NCBI GenBank assembly: GCA_031285625.1
Contig: JAITVV010000007.1
Location: 1 to 64,000 of the forward strand
Source: Prevotella sp.
GTDB lineage: Bacteria > Bacteroidota > Bacteroidia > Bacteroidales > Dysgonomonadaceae
Length of the DNA stretch: 64,000 nt
Direction of reading: 5' to 3'
Part shown: positions 24,583 through 33,245 of the stretch, in pieces
Numbering within the stretch: position 1 is the first letter of the stretch
Layout: the number at the start of each line of letters is the position of its first letter
The notes under the pieces: generated by a model
The model's database searches: none
What the model was told of the DNA's origin: nothing
The model's input: only the letters and a program-made list of their open reading frames with translations
Position numbers and translations under genes: made by a program

Positions 24583-27348
24583 ATGAATTGTCAGTTTGTA
24601 ATATACTTAAAAAACAAAGCATCACTAAAGTTTGAGTACAAAAGAGATGTTTCCACGGTTGTGCATACCGGCAATGGATATCGTATCACATTTAACAATG
24701 GAAAATCCTATAACTATGGAGCCGATAATGTGAACTACTATCCGCTTATATCAATGCGAGATAATGTGCGTATATATGAAAACGGCAAATTGAACAATAA
24801 ATACAATACTGTTTATAATTATAATCACTATTTGATTTTTGGAGATGAAGACAATTATTCTTATCCAATTGAAAACAACGCTGATATTGAAATATGTGAT
24901 ATAAAGAAAAATACTGCTCGGACAGAATCGGTTATCAATTACTTTAAAGAAATACTGAAAAATACAGGAGAAATTTTGTTTGATGTTCCTGCCGAAGAAA
25001 CAGAAAACAAGAATGTAAATAAAATAAGTTCCGAAATATTGCTCAAAGCCCTTGATAGCATAGATATATTAGAGTCGAGGTCGGTATTATCTAACTATAT
25101 TGACGGAACTAATCCTGCTGTCAAAAACTCTAAAGAAACCATTATATACCCATTCGGATGCAATGAAAGTCAAAAACTGGCGGTTGAAACGACTCTTAGA
25201 AATAGTATAAATATAGTAGAAGGTCCTCCGGGAACGGGCAAAACTCAAACGATCTTAAATATTATAGCCAATCTTATTGTGCAGAACAAAACTGTTGCAA
25301 TTGTATCAAATAATAACTCTGCAGTTTTCAATGTGCAAGAAAAGTTAGAAAAATATGGCTATGGAATGCTTGTGGCATCGCTCGGGAATAATGATAACAA
25401 AGCATCTTTTTTCGAAAACCTTGGAGAACAAACAATAAATAAAGATTTTAAGATATCGGCACAGAGATTAACTAATGCAAAGAATGAGATTGCTGAGTTG
25501 GATAGTATACTAACAACATGCTTTCAGTATAGAAATAAACTAGCTACCCTAAAAACAGAATTGGCAGATGCCAAAATAGAATTTGAACATATAAAAGCAG
25601 AACAGCCACTCGAACCAAATACAAAATATGTACTCGATAAGAAATTTCACCGTGATTGGAGTCTAGACAAAATTTTAAAATTGATCGGTTCATTATCAAA
25701 CGTTAGCATTAAATCTAAACTGTCTTTCATAAACAAATTACGCTTTGCTTTGCAATATGGCTTATTTGACTTTAAAATCATTAGCCAGTATAGTGAAGAG
25801 TTCCCTATTTATGCAAATCACAAATTCTATGAATTATACATCACAAAAATAGAAACTAAAATATTAGACATTGAAAATTGGTTGGTCTCTAATAATGAAG
25901 AAACCAATCTTAAGCATTTTACCGAAACATCCAAAGAAGTATTCAATGGCACACTATTCGAAAAATATAAACGATTAGGAAAATCTATGTTTTCACTTGA
26001 TGATTATCGTAATCAGTTTGATCGTTTTACAAAACACTATCCGGTTATACTAAGCTCTACTCTTTCGCTGCATACAAGTATTCCTAAAGGGTATCTTTTT
26101 GATTATCTGATTATAGATGAATCTTCACAGGTTGACATTATAAAATCTGCAGTATGTTTTTCGTGTTGCAGAAATGTAGTTATCGTAGGAGATAGTATGC
26201 AACTTAATCATATTGTAGACGAACAGAGCAAAGCTGCATCAGAATTATTTAAAACAAAGTACAACATCTCTCCTGCATATGATTATGTAGAACAGAATAT
26301 ATTAAACTCACTAAAAAGCTTGTATGGTAATAGTATAAAGACCGTTTTATTAAAAGAGCATTACAGATGTCATCCCACTATTATTGGATTCTGTAATAAG
26401 AAGTACTATAACAACAGTTTAGTTATTATGACTAATGGTAACAACCACCCGTTTAAAATCATTGAGACAAATATATCTGGCGGGAGAGACAACTACAACC
26501 AAAGACAGATAGATGAAACAGATTTCTACATTCGTCAAAATCATTCAGCAGACTATACTAAAGTCGGAGTTATTGCACCATATAGAAACCATGCAAATAT
26601 TCTACAAAAGCAACTTCCCGATGGTGCAGAAGCAGATACTATACATAAATTTCAAGGACGCGAAAAGGATGTAATCATATTCAATACCGTAAGAAATACA
26701 GTACAACCATTTATAGACAATCCCAATCTGATAAATGTAGCTGTATCAAGAGCTGTTAAAGAATTTATTGTAGTAAAACCTATATCAATGGAGCTTCCTC
26801 ACGGAACAAACATAGGCGATATGATACGCTATATATGTTATACTACCGACCCTAATGAGATAATTATTAAGGGTAGCATATGTTCTGTTTTTGACCTTTT
26901 ATACAAAGAATACAACAATGTTTTCACTTCATTCATTTCATCTAATAAGAACATAAAAGGTTCTGCCGCAGAAATTATAATTCACAAGCTGTTGAGTGAA
27001 AATATATTATTAAACAATTCCAAATTTTCATCTATTGATATGGCCAGAGAGTACAGGCTTAGAGATCTTATTCGAGATTTTAAGCCATTCTCTGAAAATG
27101 AGATTAAGTTCATAAATAGCAATTCAAGAATTGATTTTCTTTTGTATAACAAGATTGACAAAACTCCTGTACTTGCTATTGAGGTGGATGGTGTATCATT
27201 CCACAACAATGAACTGCAACATGAAAGAGACAAAAAGAAGAATAATATTTTAAAGATAATTGGACTGCCATTGCTTAGGCTATCGACAGATGGATACAAT
27301 GAGGAAACAAGGATTGTTGAAAGTTTAGAGTCTGCAATGAGACTATAG
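24583..27348 (+). CDS. Superfamily 1 helicase fused to a C-terminal endonuclease-like domain
   Basis: This is a large cytoplasmic protein of 921 residues (numbers below count from the TTG at 24580). An unrecognised beta-rich N-terminal region (1-110) precedes a UvrD/DNA2-NAM7-like helicase. The Walker A motif GPPGTGKT is at 215-222 and motif II is DESS at 513-516, with an insertion of about 290 residues between them that contains a coiled-coil-like stretch. Later motifs include LLKEHYRCHP, TIHKFQGREKDVIIF and NVAVSRAVKEFIVV. The C-terminal domain (about 800-922) ends in RIDFLLYNK (D852), AIEVDGVSFH (E868, D870) and LLRLSTDG, resembling DUF2726/Vsr-like PD-(D/E)xK nucleases. Helicase-nuclease fusions of this kind are often anti-phage genes; that role here is inferred from architecture and island context. 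Confidence 0.85.
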   Translation: MNCQFVIYLKNKASLKFEYKRDVSTVVHTGNGYRITFNNGKSYNYGADNVNYYPLISMRDNVRIYENGKLNNKYNTVYNYNHYLIFGDEDNYSYPIENNADIEICDIKKNTARTESVINYFKEILKNTGEILFDVPAEETENKNVNKISSEILLKALDSIDILESRSVLSNYIDGTNPAVKNSKETIIYPFGCNESQKLAVETTLRNSINIVEGPPGTGKTQTILNIIANLIVQNKTVAIVSNNNSAVFNVQEKLEKYGYGMLVASLGNNDNKASFFENLGEQTINKDFKISAQRLTNAKNEIAELDSILTTCFQYRNKLATLKTELADAKIEFEHIKAEQPLEPNTKYVLDKKFHRDWSLDKILKLIGSLSNVSIKSKLSFINKLRFALQYGLFDFKIISQYSEEFPIYANHKFYELYITKIETKILDIENWLVSNNEETNLKHFTETSKEVFNGTLFEKYKRLGKSMFSLDDYRNQFDRFTKHYPVILSSTLSLHTSIPKGYLFDYLIIDESSQVDIIKSAVCFSCCRNVVIVGDSMQLNHIVDEQSKAASELFKTKYNISPAYDYVEQNILNSLKSLYGNSIKTVLLKEHYRCHPTIIGFCNKKYYNNSLVIMTNGNNHPFKIIETNISGGRDNYNQRQIDETDFYIRQNHSADYTKVGVIAPYRNHANILQKQLPDGAEADTIHKFQGREKDVIIFNTVRNTVQPFIDNPNLINVAVSRAVKEFIVVKPISMELPHGTNIGDMIRYICYTTDPNEIIIKGSICSVFDLLYKEYNNVFTSFISSNKNIKGSAAEIIIHKLLSENILLNNSKFSSIDMAREYRLRDLIRDFKPFSENEIKFINSNSRIDFLLYNKIDKTPVLAIEVDGVSFHNNELQHERDKKKNNILKIIGLPLLRLSTDGYNEETRIVESLESAMRL

Positions 27349-27885
27349 GTTTGGTTGAAATACGTTCTCTCCTTTGTGATATTAATTTTTTAGAATACAA
27401 TTGGTAATTTCTTGAGAAGAGCTCCCTTTGTTTATTTTACAAAGACACTTTCTGATAGAATTTGTCTTTTATGTGATAGTTACGATAAACGTGCTATAAC
27501 TTATCCAAGAGCCACTTTCGCTCCCATTCTACTCACGATCAAGGAAGTCTTGGACTCAAAGCAGCAAGAGTACATCTAATTGTGTACACTTGCAAAGAAC
27601 TGATGTGAATCATTTTATTATCAACTATATTTTTAGATTTCTCCTTCCGTTTCTCTTATTATAACTACTCCACATTAGTATATGTCACCACTACTCGGTC
27701 ATTTTGTTCATCGGGCAAAGGTATGAATAGGTTTTAGGACTGTATATTCCAGCCTAGTGGTTTTCTCTAAAATCTTCCTCTTTCCCTGTGGGCGAGCGTA
27801 TTTAGTAGAAAAAATATGCTTTCCTAAAATCTTATACCCTTTTGTTGCCCTTGAAACAAAAAACGACCGATCCGATAGATGACGC
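27349..27885. other. Gap without a recognisable gene
   Basis: These 537 bp follow the helicase gene. I find no open frame with convincing protein sequence on either strand. The stretch 27708-27962 on the minus strand is open, but its translation resembles no known protein and overlaps the next gene. The region may be decayed sequence. Confidence 0.4.
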
Positions 27886-28170
27886 ATGAAAAAAAATGTC
27901 GCAGTTATGAGAAACGAAAAAGAAATATTGAAACAAAACTCCCTCACCTCCGGAATCATCATAAAATTGGGCTTGAGGGTCGCAGTTATTGCTCTTTGTG
28001 GGTACTTATTTTATCTGAATGGAATCTCTGTATTTGGTGTTGTTGGTGTGTATATACTTATCCGCAGTATTCTTAAAATCAGACGATTATCTATCAATGT
28101 TGTTTTTTCTCTTCTCTCTATTTTATTTCTGATAATAATAATCTCTCTTATTCTATTATTCATTTTCTAA
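27886..28170 (+). CDS. Small membrane protein, unknown function
   Basis: This is a 94-residue protein (an alternative start at 27907 gives 87). Two or three hydrophobic segments are visible: about residues 30-60 (LRVAVIALCGYLFYLN and VFGVVGVYILI) and 72-94 (VFSLLSILFLIIIISLILLF). I do not recognise a family. It is 11 bp upstream of the next gene and probably co-transcribed with it. Its place downstream of a helicase-nuclease gene makes it a candidate membrane partner, but nothing in the sequence proves this. Confidence 0.5.
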   Translation: MKKNVAVMRNEKEILKQNSLTSGIIIKLGLRVAVIALCGYLFYLNGISVFGVVGVYILIRSILKIRRLSINVVFSLLSILFLIIIISLILLFIF

Positions 28171-28181
28171 AACCTAAAATC

Positions 28182-28787
28182 ATGGAAAACAATTATAAGA
28201 ATCTCAATAAATACGAAAAATTAGCCGAAATACAAGATTTACGCCTTATGAAAAAAGAACGTTCATATGCAGCTAAGTATCTAAAAGCTTTATGGCAGAA
28301 CGATACAGCCATAATAACGGAATATGAGAGTTTTGGAAACTCTGCCCGACAACTATTAATGAACAGACGAGAATACGATCAGCATCTGTTATTTGGCTTT
28401 ACGGATATTGCATTCAATGAATACGGATGGTTGGAAAGACCTCAGTTCTTAGATGTCGAGCATTTCGAATTTCCACATCGGGACGGATGGGCGGTAAGTA
28501 ATCATATCACTATTGGTAGAGGTATTAATGGCAAATGGTCCTACGGGGCAAGTTATTCATGCAATACCAGTGGAGGTGGTTATGGTTTAGGCGTATGGGG
28601 CAAAATATTTGATGACAGAAAAAGTTGCTTAATATCTGCCTTACAAGAACTAATGGGTAAATTAAAGAAAGTAGACCAAGATAAATATACCGCTCGTGTA
28701 TTGAAGCAAGCAAAAGAGTTATTTGACACGGTTACAGGAAGAAAGGTTATACAGTTGGAATTATTTAAAACGGATAGATATGTATAG
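28182..28787 (+). CDS. Conserved island protein, unknown function
   Basis: This is a 201-residue soluble protein with no signal peptide. The N-terminal half is helical and charged (EIQDLRLMKKERSYAAKYLK). The middle is rich in aromatic residues and Gly (FGFTDIAFNEYGWLERPQF, then SCNTSGGGYGLGVWG). The C-terminal helix ends at VIQLELFKTDRYV. I have the impression that similar proteins occur in Bacteroides conjugative elements, but I cannot name a family. It overlaps the next gene by 8 bp, so translation of the two is probably coupled. Confidence 0.6.
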   Translation: MENNYKNLNKYEKLAEIQDLRLMKKERSYAAKYLKALWQNDTAIITEYESFGNSARQLLMNRREYDQHLLFGFTDIAFNEYGWLERPQFLDVEHFEFPHRDGWAVSNHITIGRGINGKWSYGASYSCNTSGGGYGLGVWGKIFDDRKSCLISALQELMGKLKKVDQDKYTARVLKQAKELFDTVTGRKVIQLELFKTDRYV

Positions 28788-28956
28788 GTTATATTTAGGA
28801 TTCAAACTATTAGGCAAATTTGATAGTATATTGGAAGCTAAACAGTTTGCAGAAAAAAGTGGATTGAGTGGGGCATTCAATCTGATTGGGGATAAGTATC
28901 GGGATGGTTGGTATGTGATGATATTTAGAGAACGTAATACTTCGAATCCTTTTTAG
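28780..28956 (+). CDS. Small conserved protein, unknown function
   Basis: This is a 58-residue protein starting MYRLYLGFKLLGKF and ending with an Asn/Pro-rich tail. It overlaps the end of the 201-residue gene by 8 bp, and the start at 28780 was chosen for this overlap. The sequence has the look of a small alpha/beta domain (LEAKQFAEKSGLSGAFNLIG, then DGWYVMIFRE). No family is recognised. Confidence 0.5.
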   Translation: MYRLYLGFKLLGKFDSILEAKQFAEKSGLSGAFNLIGDKYRDGWYVMIFRERNTSNPF

Positions 28957-29340
28957 CGGGCCTGATATGGAGAAAAGAGGAAAAACCCATAGGGTGAACC
29001 TATATTCATATATCTCAATTTCGTAGCGATAATACAATTTTGTTTTATAATTATGAAATTAGTTTTTAAAATTTCTCAAATAACAAGCACCGTGTTTAAC
29101 TATTAATTTTCTTAATTTAGAATTAGGGCTTTCTGCTATACTAATCGGGAGCAATCATATCGGGATCACCTAGTTCTATTTGCTGCATTGATAGAAAAAT
29201 ACATATTTTTTAACAACTTACGACCGATAAAAATTAAATCACATTTTTCGGATTCTAAGAGTTCTTCCATTTGTTAAGTTTCTGTTAAAAGACCAACAAC
29301 TCCTGTTATTAAATCACTTTCTTGTTTGAAATGGATTATT

Positions 29341-29753
29341 TACGGTAGTGGCTAGGTGGGTATGCCATAGTATTCTTTAAAAATGTGAGAAAAATATGAG
29401 AAGTTTTCAAAGCCAATAGAAAAACATATTTCATTAGCAGGAAGAGATGTGATTCCAAGCATTTATTTTGCTTTATTCAAATCTGTATCTCTCTGATCCA
29501 CATAGCTAATTTTTCGTTGAAAATAAACAAAAAATCATGGTTAAGACCAGATTATTGAAATATGGTTTAGGGGAAGGGAATGAGCAAATGAGATGAGGCA
29601 GTTACTCATTGGATTAACAGTAGTCTTTATTTTTTCATCGGAACGAAGAACAGTAATTTCCGCTTTGGTCAAAAACTCTTTTAAGATATCGTCTTTTAGA
29701 CAAAACATCAAGCTGTCATATATAGTCATTTTCAGAGTTTCCTTTTTCCTCAT
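29341..29753 (-). pseudogene. AraC-family regulator remnant
   Basis: On the minus strand an open stretch (29753-29541, MRKKETLKMTIYDSLMFCLK) resembles the N-terminal part of a Bacteroidota AraC-type regulator. Farther along, with stops and frame changes between, the segment LPANEICFSIGFENFSYFSH with FKEYYGIPT is a clear second helix-turn-helix of the AraC family (about 29345-29440). The gene has lost its middle and is broken by several stops. Confidence 0.65.
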
Positions 29754-29769
29754 ATTTGATCAGCTGTTG

Positions 29770-29996
29770 GAAAAACTCCGATCTACTTAAACAACCAGGA
29801 GCGGATATGTTGATTATAAAACTCAAGACTTTGAAACGATTCCTCAAAGATTATATTTAGTCATTAATAGTCAAGCCTAGGAGATTTCTATCATACATTT
29901 CTTGAAATATGGGAACGTAAAGGAAGTCGCACTTTGTTTTTAGATAGATTGATTAAACTTCTTGAGGAAACAATGGACGGGTTGGACAATAAATAA
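29770..29996 (+). pseudogene. Decayed coding sequence, unknown
   Basis: Translated pieces in more than one frame look protein-like (DYKTQDFETIPQRLYLVIN, then after a frame change FLEIWERKGSRTLFLDRLIK with KLLEETMDGLDNK before two stops). The junctions carry stops and shifts. I cannot name the parent family. Confidence 0.35.
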
Positions 29997-30126
29997 TAGG
30001 AGAATAAACTTTTACTAAAATATACTTGTGAAGAGATTTAGATTAGATAAATAATACCTATATTTGAACCTAGAAGTTAGGCAGATAGAGGTCTGCCAAC
30101 ACAAGACAAAAAGGCATCATTTTAAT

Positions 30127-30145
30127 CGTTACGAATTCGTTACGG
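30127..30145 (+). repeat. Candidate arm-type sites, right end of island 1
   Basis: CGTTACGA (30127-30134) and CGTTACGG (30138-30145) are 11 bp apart, 61 bp before the right core repeat. They match the octamers at the left end of the same island. Confidence 0.5.
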
Positions 30146-30206
30146 ACTAGCCTTTTGAAAAAGATAAACGATTGATTATTACATCTATTACGAGATAAAA
30201 AAGTGT

Positions 30207-30222
30207 TCCCGCTCGGATCACT
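30207..30222 (+). repeat. Right attachment repeat of island 1, and left edge of island 2
   Basis: This is a perfect 16-bp copy of 21834-21849. It is followed, as at the tRNA, by a strong terminator (30234-30267). Confidence 0.85.
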
Positions 30223-30233
30223 GTAAAACATAA

Positions 30234-30267
30234 AACTCTGTAAATTAATTATTTACAGAGTTTTTTA
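30234..30267 (+). terminator. Terminator at the left edge of island 2
   Basis: A perfect 12-bp stem (AACTCTGTAAAT at 30234-30245 with 30251-30262) and 5-nt loop are followed by T-rich sequence. Each att-like junction in the window is followed by such a terminator. Confidence 0.85.
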
Positions 30268-30384
30268 TTGATCCTGCAGAATCAGAACCTGAAATTACAT
30301 ATCGAATAGCACTCTTATTATCAGCAATATACTGAAATATCATTTTTACCTTTTAAAACAATAAAAGAAAAAACAATACTAAAT

Positions 30385-30398
30385 CGTTACTGTTACTG
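30385..30398 (+). repeat. Candidate arm-type sites, left end of island 2
   Basis: CGTTACTG (30385-30392) and TGTTACTG (30391-30398) overlap. The right end of the same unit has TGTTACTA and CGTTACTA (41862-41880). The spacing here is 6 bp, not 11, and no inverted copy follows, so this end may be partly deleted. Confidence 0.35.
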
Positions 30399-30472
30399 TT
30401 TGTCTGTCCTATTTTTTGTTTTCAACAGCCAAGTGAAAACTTCAAACAATCTTATTTAATCTATACTTCTAT

Positions 30473-30541
30473 TCTAATGGTTTTCTAATAATATTCTAAC
30501 AGTTTTCTAACAGCTTGCCATCTATCATAGGCCTACTTTTG
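30473..30541 (+). promoter_or_regulatory. mgtA promoter with four 11-bp-spaced TCTAA boxes
   Basis: TCTAA starts at 30473, 30484, 30495 and 30506, exactly one helical turn apart. After 23 bp comes a TACTTTTG -7 box (30534-30541), 36 bp before mgtA. An identical array with identical spacing precedes the efflux operon at 34025. Direct repeats at 11 bp are typical of OmpR-family regulators; the regulator encoded at 39718 is the likely binder (inferred). Confidence 0.7.
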
Positions 30542-30576
30542 TGGCAAAAATAATAAACCATTAAAAGTATAAGATT

Positions 30577-33231
30577 ATGAAGCTTTTCAAATGGAAGAGG
30601 AAAAAGAATGCTGCGTATCAGTTCAATAGTGAGAAGCTATTTCTGGCTGCGTCACAATCCAATAAACACATATACTCTTTGCTGAATTCACGAAGGGAAG
30701 GATTATATACAGCCGAAGCTGTGGATAGATTAAAAGACTGTGGCAAAAATGAAATAATATCAGAGAAAAATAACAAGTGGTTTATTCTGCTGATAAAAGC
30801 TTTCATCAACCCGTTTATCGGGATACTGATGTTTTTAGCCGTAATATCCATTATCCTCGATGTCGTTATGGCCGCACCGGACGAAAGGGAGTGGAAGACT
30901 GTAGTTATAATAACTACTATGGTAACTCTTAGCGGCCTGATCCGTTTCTATCAGGAATGGAAATCCAACAGGGCGAGCGAAGCCCTGAAGAAGATGGTAA
31001 ACAATAAGGTATCTGTCTTCCGCAAAGGGATTGATGCTTTTATTGATATACATATAACAAAACTTGTTCCCGGGGATGTTGTATTTCTTTCAGCGGGTGA
31101 TATGATTCCTGCCGATCTGCGTATTACAGAGGCAAAGGATTTGTTTGTAAGCCAGTCCTCTCTTACCGGAGAATCCGATGCTGTAGAAAAGACTCCTAAT
31201 CTCTTAGAACATTCTCCAAAAACAGGAAGCGTCATCGAACTGAACAATATATGCTTCATGGGATCAAATGTCATAAGCGGTTCGGCCAAAGCCATTGTTG
31301 TCAATACAGGAAATGATACATATCTGGGAACCATCGCCAAAAATATTGTAGGTAAAAGGGCCCAGACCAGTTTCGACAGGGGCATCAACAATGTCAGCCT
31401 TCTACTTATACGGTTTATGCTCGTTATGGTGCCTTTTGTTTTCTTTATCAACGGGTTTACAAAGGGGGATTGGTTCGAAGCCTTTCTTTTTGCCATCTCT
31501 GTAGCCGTGGGATTGACCCCTGAAATGCTTCCGATGATCGTTACCTCAAATCTGGCAAAGGGAGCCGTGAAAATGGCAAAGCATAAAACGATTGTCAAGA
31601 ACCTTAATTCCATCCAGAATTTCGGCGCTATGAATATCCTTTGTACGGATAAGACAGGTACGTTAACTCAGGACAAGATAGTACTGGAAAGGTATCTCGA
31701 TGCCGAAGGGAATGATAGTGTAAGAGTATTGCGCCATGCTTATTTCAACAGCTATTTCCAGACGGGCCTGAAAAACCTGATGGATAAGGCCATACTTGCC
31801 CATTGCGAAGAACTTCAATTTCAAAATCTGGGACATGAATATACTAAGGTAGACGAAATCCCTTTCGACTTTAATCGACGGCGCATGTCTGTAGTGATTG
31901 AAGATAAGCGGGGTAAACGACAGATTATAACAAAAGGGGCTATTGAAGAAACAGTGTCTATCTGTAAATATGCCGAGATCGGAGGAGAAGCTGTTCCTAT
32001 AACTGAAAAACTGAAGGAAAAACTTACAGCTATCGGTACCGATCTGAATATGAAAGGTATGAGAGTATTAGGAGTCGCTCAAAAGAGCTGGGTGGAGAAA
32101 GAGCATTCTTTTGCAGTCGAAGACGAATCGGAAATGGTGCTGATTGGTTATCTGGCTTTCCTCGATCCACCAAAAGCTTCTGCCTCGGAAGCTATTAAAG
32201 CCCTGTATGAACATGGAGTGGAAGTAAAAGTGCTCTCGGGGGATAATGCGCTGATAACTAAAAATGTCTGTCAACAAGTCGGTATCAATATTGAAAAAAT
32301 ATTGTTGGGAAACCAAATAGAAGAGATGAGCAGTGAGGAACTTGAAAGGGAAGTTTCCGGGACCAATATTTTCGCTAAACTGACTCCCTTGCAGAAGTCG
32401 AGAATAATACAGATTCTTCAATCGCAGGACAATACGGTCGGCTTTTTAGGTGACGGGATTAATGATGCAGCCGCACTTCGTCAGTCAGATATAGGTATTT
32501 CGGTAGATACCGCAGTGGATATAGCCAAAGAATCGGCGGATATTATCCTGCTCGAAAAAGACTTGATGGTACTGGAAAGAGGGGTTATAGAAGGACGTAA
32601 AATATTTGGAAATATTACCAAATACATCAAGATGACTGCCAGTTCCAACTTTGGAAATATGTTCAGTGTTTTAGTGGCCAGCGCGTTCCTGCCTTTCCTT
32701 CCCATGCTGCCGATACACTTATTAATACAGAATCTGCTTTATGATATTTCACAGATAACCATACCGTTCGACAATGTAGATAAAGAATATTTGCAAAAAC
32801 CGCGCAAATGGGATGCTTCCGACCTCAAACGCTTTATGATACGAATAGGGCCTATCAGTTCCATATTCGATATTGCGACCTATCTGGTGATGTGGTATGT
32901 ATTTAAATGCACTATGCCCGAAGACCAGTCTCTGTTCCAGTCTGGTTGGTTTATCGAAGGGTTACTTTCTCAGACACTCATTGTGCATATGATACGTACA
33001 CGTAAAATACCATTCATACAAAGCCGGGCTTCTCTGCCGGTAATGATAACCACTTTTTCTATCATGGCAATAGGCATCATCATTCCGTTTACAGCTCTTG
33101 GGGCATCTATCGGCTTTACTCCGCTGCCTTGGTCGTACTTCCCGTGGCTGGTAGGAATACTTATGAGCTATTGTTTCCTCATTCAGTTTATCAAGAACTG
33201 GTACGTGCGCAAGTTTCAAAGATGGTTATAA
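30577..33231 (+). CDS. mgtA: Magnesium-translocating P-type ATPase (MgtA/MgtB type)
   Basis: This is an 884-residue inner-membrane P3B-type ATPase expected to import Mg2+. The N-terminal cytoplasmic part (1-65) leads to transmembrane pairs near residues 68-95 and 100-120. The actuator motif TGES is in SSLTGESDAVEK (about 206). The phosphorylation site DKTGT has D358, the nucleotide-binding domain follows (about 375-560), and the hinge motif GDGINDAA is near 629. Six C-terminal transmembrane segments complete it. Length and order are normal. It lies 14 bp upstream of the MgtC-like gene, and its promoter carries the TCTAA array, so Mg2+ transport here is wired to the same regulator as the metal efflux genes. 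Confidence 0.93.
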   Translation: MKLFKWKRKKNAAYQFNSEKLFLAASQSNKHIYSLLNSRREGLYTAEAVDRLKDCGKNEIISEKNNKWFILLIKAFINPFIGILMFLAVISIILDVVMAAPDEREWKTVVIITTMVTLSGLIRFYQEWKSNRASEALKKMVNNKVSVFRKGIDAFIDIHITKLVPGDVVFLSAGDMIPADLRITEAKDLFVSQSSLTGESDAVEKTPNLLEHSPKTGSVIELNNICFMGSNVISGSAKAIVVNTGNDTYLGTIAKNIVGKRAQTSFDRGINNVSLLLIRFMLVMVPFVFFINGFTKGDWFEAFLFAISVAVGLTPEMLPMIVTSNLAKGAVKMAKHKTIVKNLNSIQNFGAMNILCTDKTGTLTQDKIVLERYLDAEGNDSVRVLRHAYFNSYFQTGLKNLMDKAILAHCEELQFQNLGHEYTKVDEIPFDFNRRRMSVVIEDKRGKRQIITKGAIEETVSICKYAEIGGEAVPITEKLKEKLTAIGTDLNMKGMRVLGVAQKSWVEKEHSFAVEDESEMVLIGYLAFLDPPKASASEAIKALYEHGVEVKVLSGDNALITKNVCQQVGINIEKILLGNQIEEMSSEELEREVSGTNIFAKLTPLQKSRIIQILQSQDNTVGFLGDGINDAAALRQSDIGISVDTAVDIAKESADIILLEKDLMVLERGVIEGRKIFGNITKYIKMTASSNFGNMFSVLVASAFLPFLPMLPIHLLIQNLLYDISQITIPFDNVDKEYLQKPRKWDASDLKRFMIRIGPISSIFDIATYLVMWYVFKCTMPEDQSLFQSGWFIEGLLSQTLIVHMIRTRKIPFIQSRASLPVMITTFSIMAIGIIIPFTALGASIGFTPLPWSYFPWLVGILMSYCFLIQFIKNWYVRKFQRWL

Positions 33232-33245
33232 GAAGATGAATAACA

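Larger units (their letters stand above)
21850..30222 (+). mobile_element. Integrative island 1 (8.4 kb) in tRNA-Arg
   Basis: The unit is bounded by the 16-bp direct repeats at 21834 and 30207. It begins with an integrase gene reading inward, has pairs of candidate arm-type sites at both ends (CGTTACGG at 11-bp steps), and carries accessory genes: RhuM-like, broken ORF6N, helicase-nuclease, three small genes and decayed remnants. No relaxase, transfer or replication gene is seen, so it is a genomic island or a remnant, not a complete conjugative element. Confidence 0.8.

Noticed and set aside
27708-27962. An 84-codon minus-strand frame in the gap after the helicase gene
   Set aside because: Overlaps the next plus-strand gene and has no recognisable features.
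29593-29790. A 65-codon plus-strand frame
   Set aside because: It is antisense to the AraC remnant and has no protein-like signal of its own.
30473-30511. Short regular repeats considered as a CRISPR array
   Set aside because: Units of 5 bp at 11-bp steps are operator-like; there are no spacers, and no cas genes are in the window.
30951-31613. A 220-codon open frame on the minus strand inside mgtA
   Set aside because: It lies fully opposite a clear P-type ATPase gene and its translation resembles no protein family.
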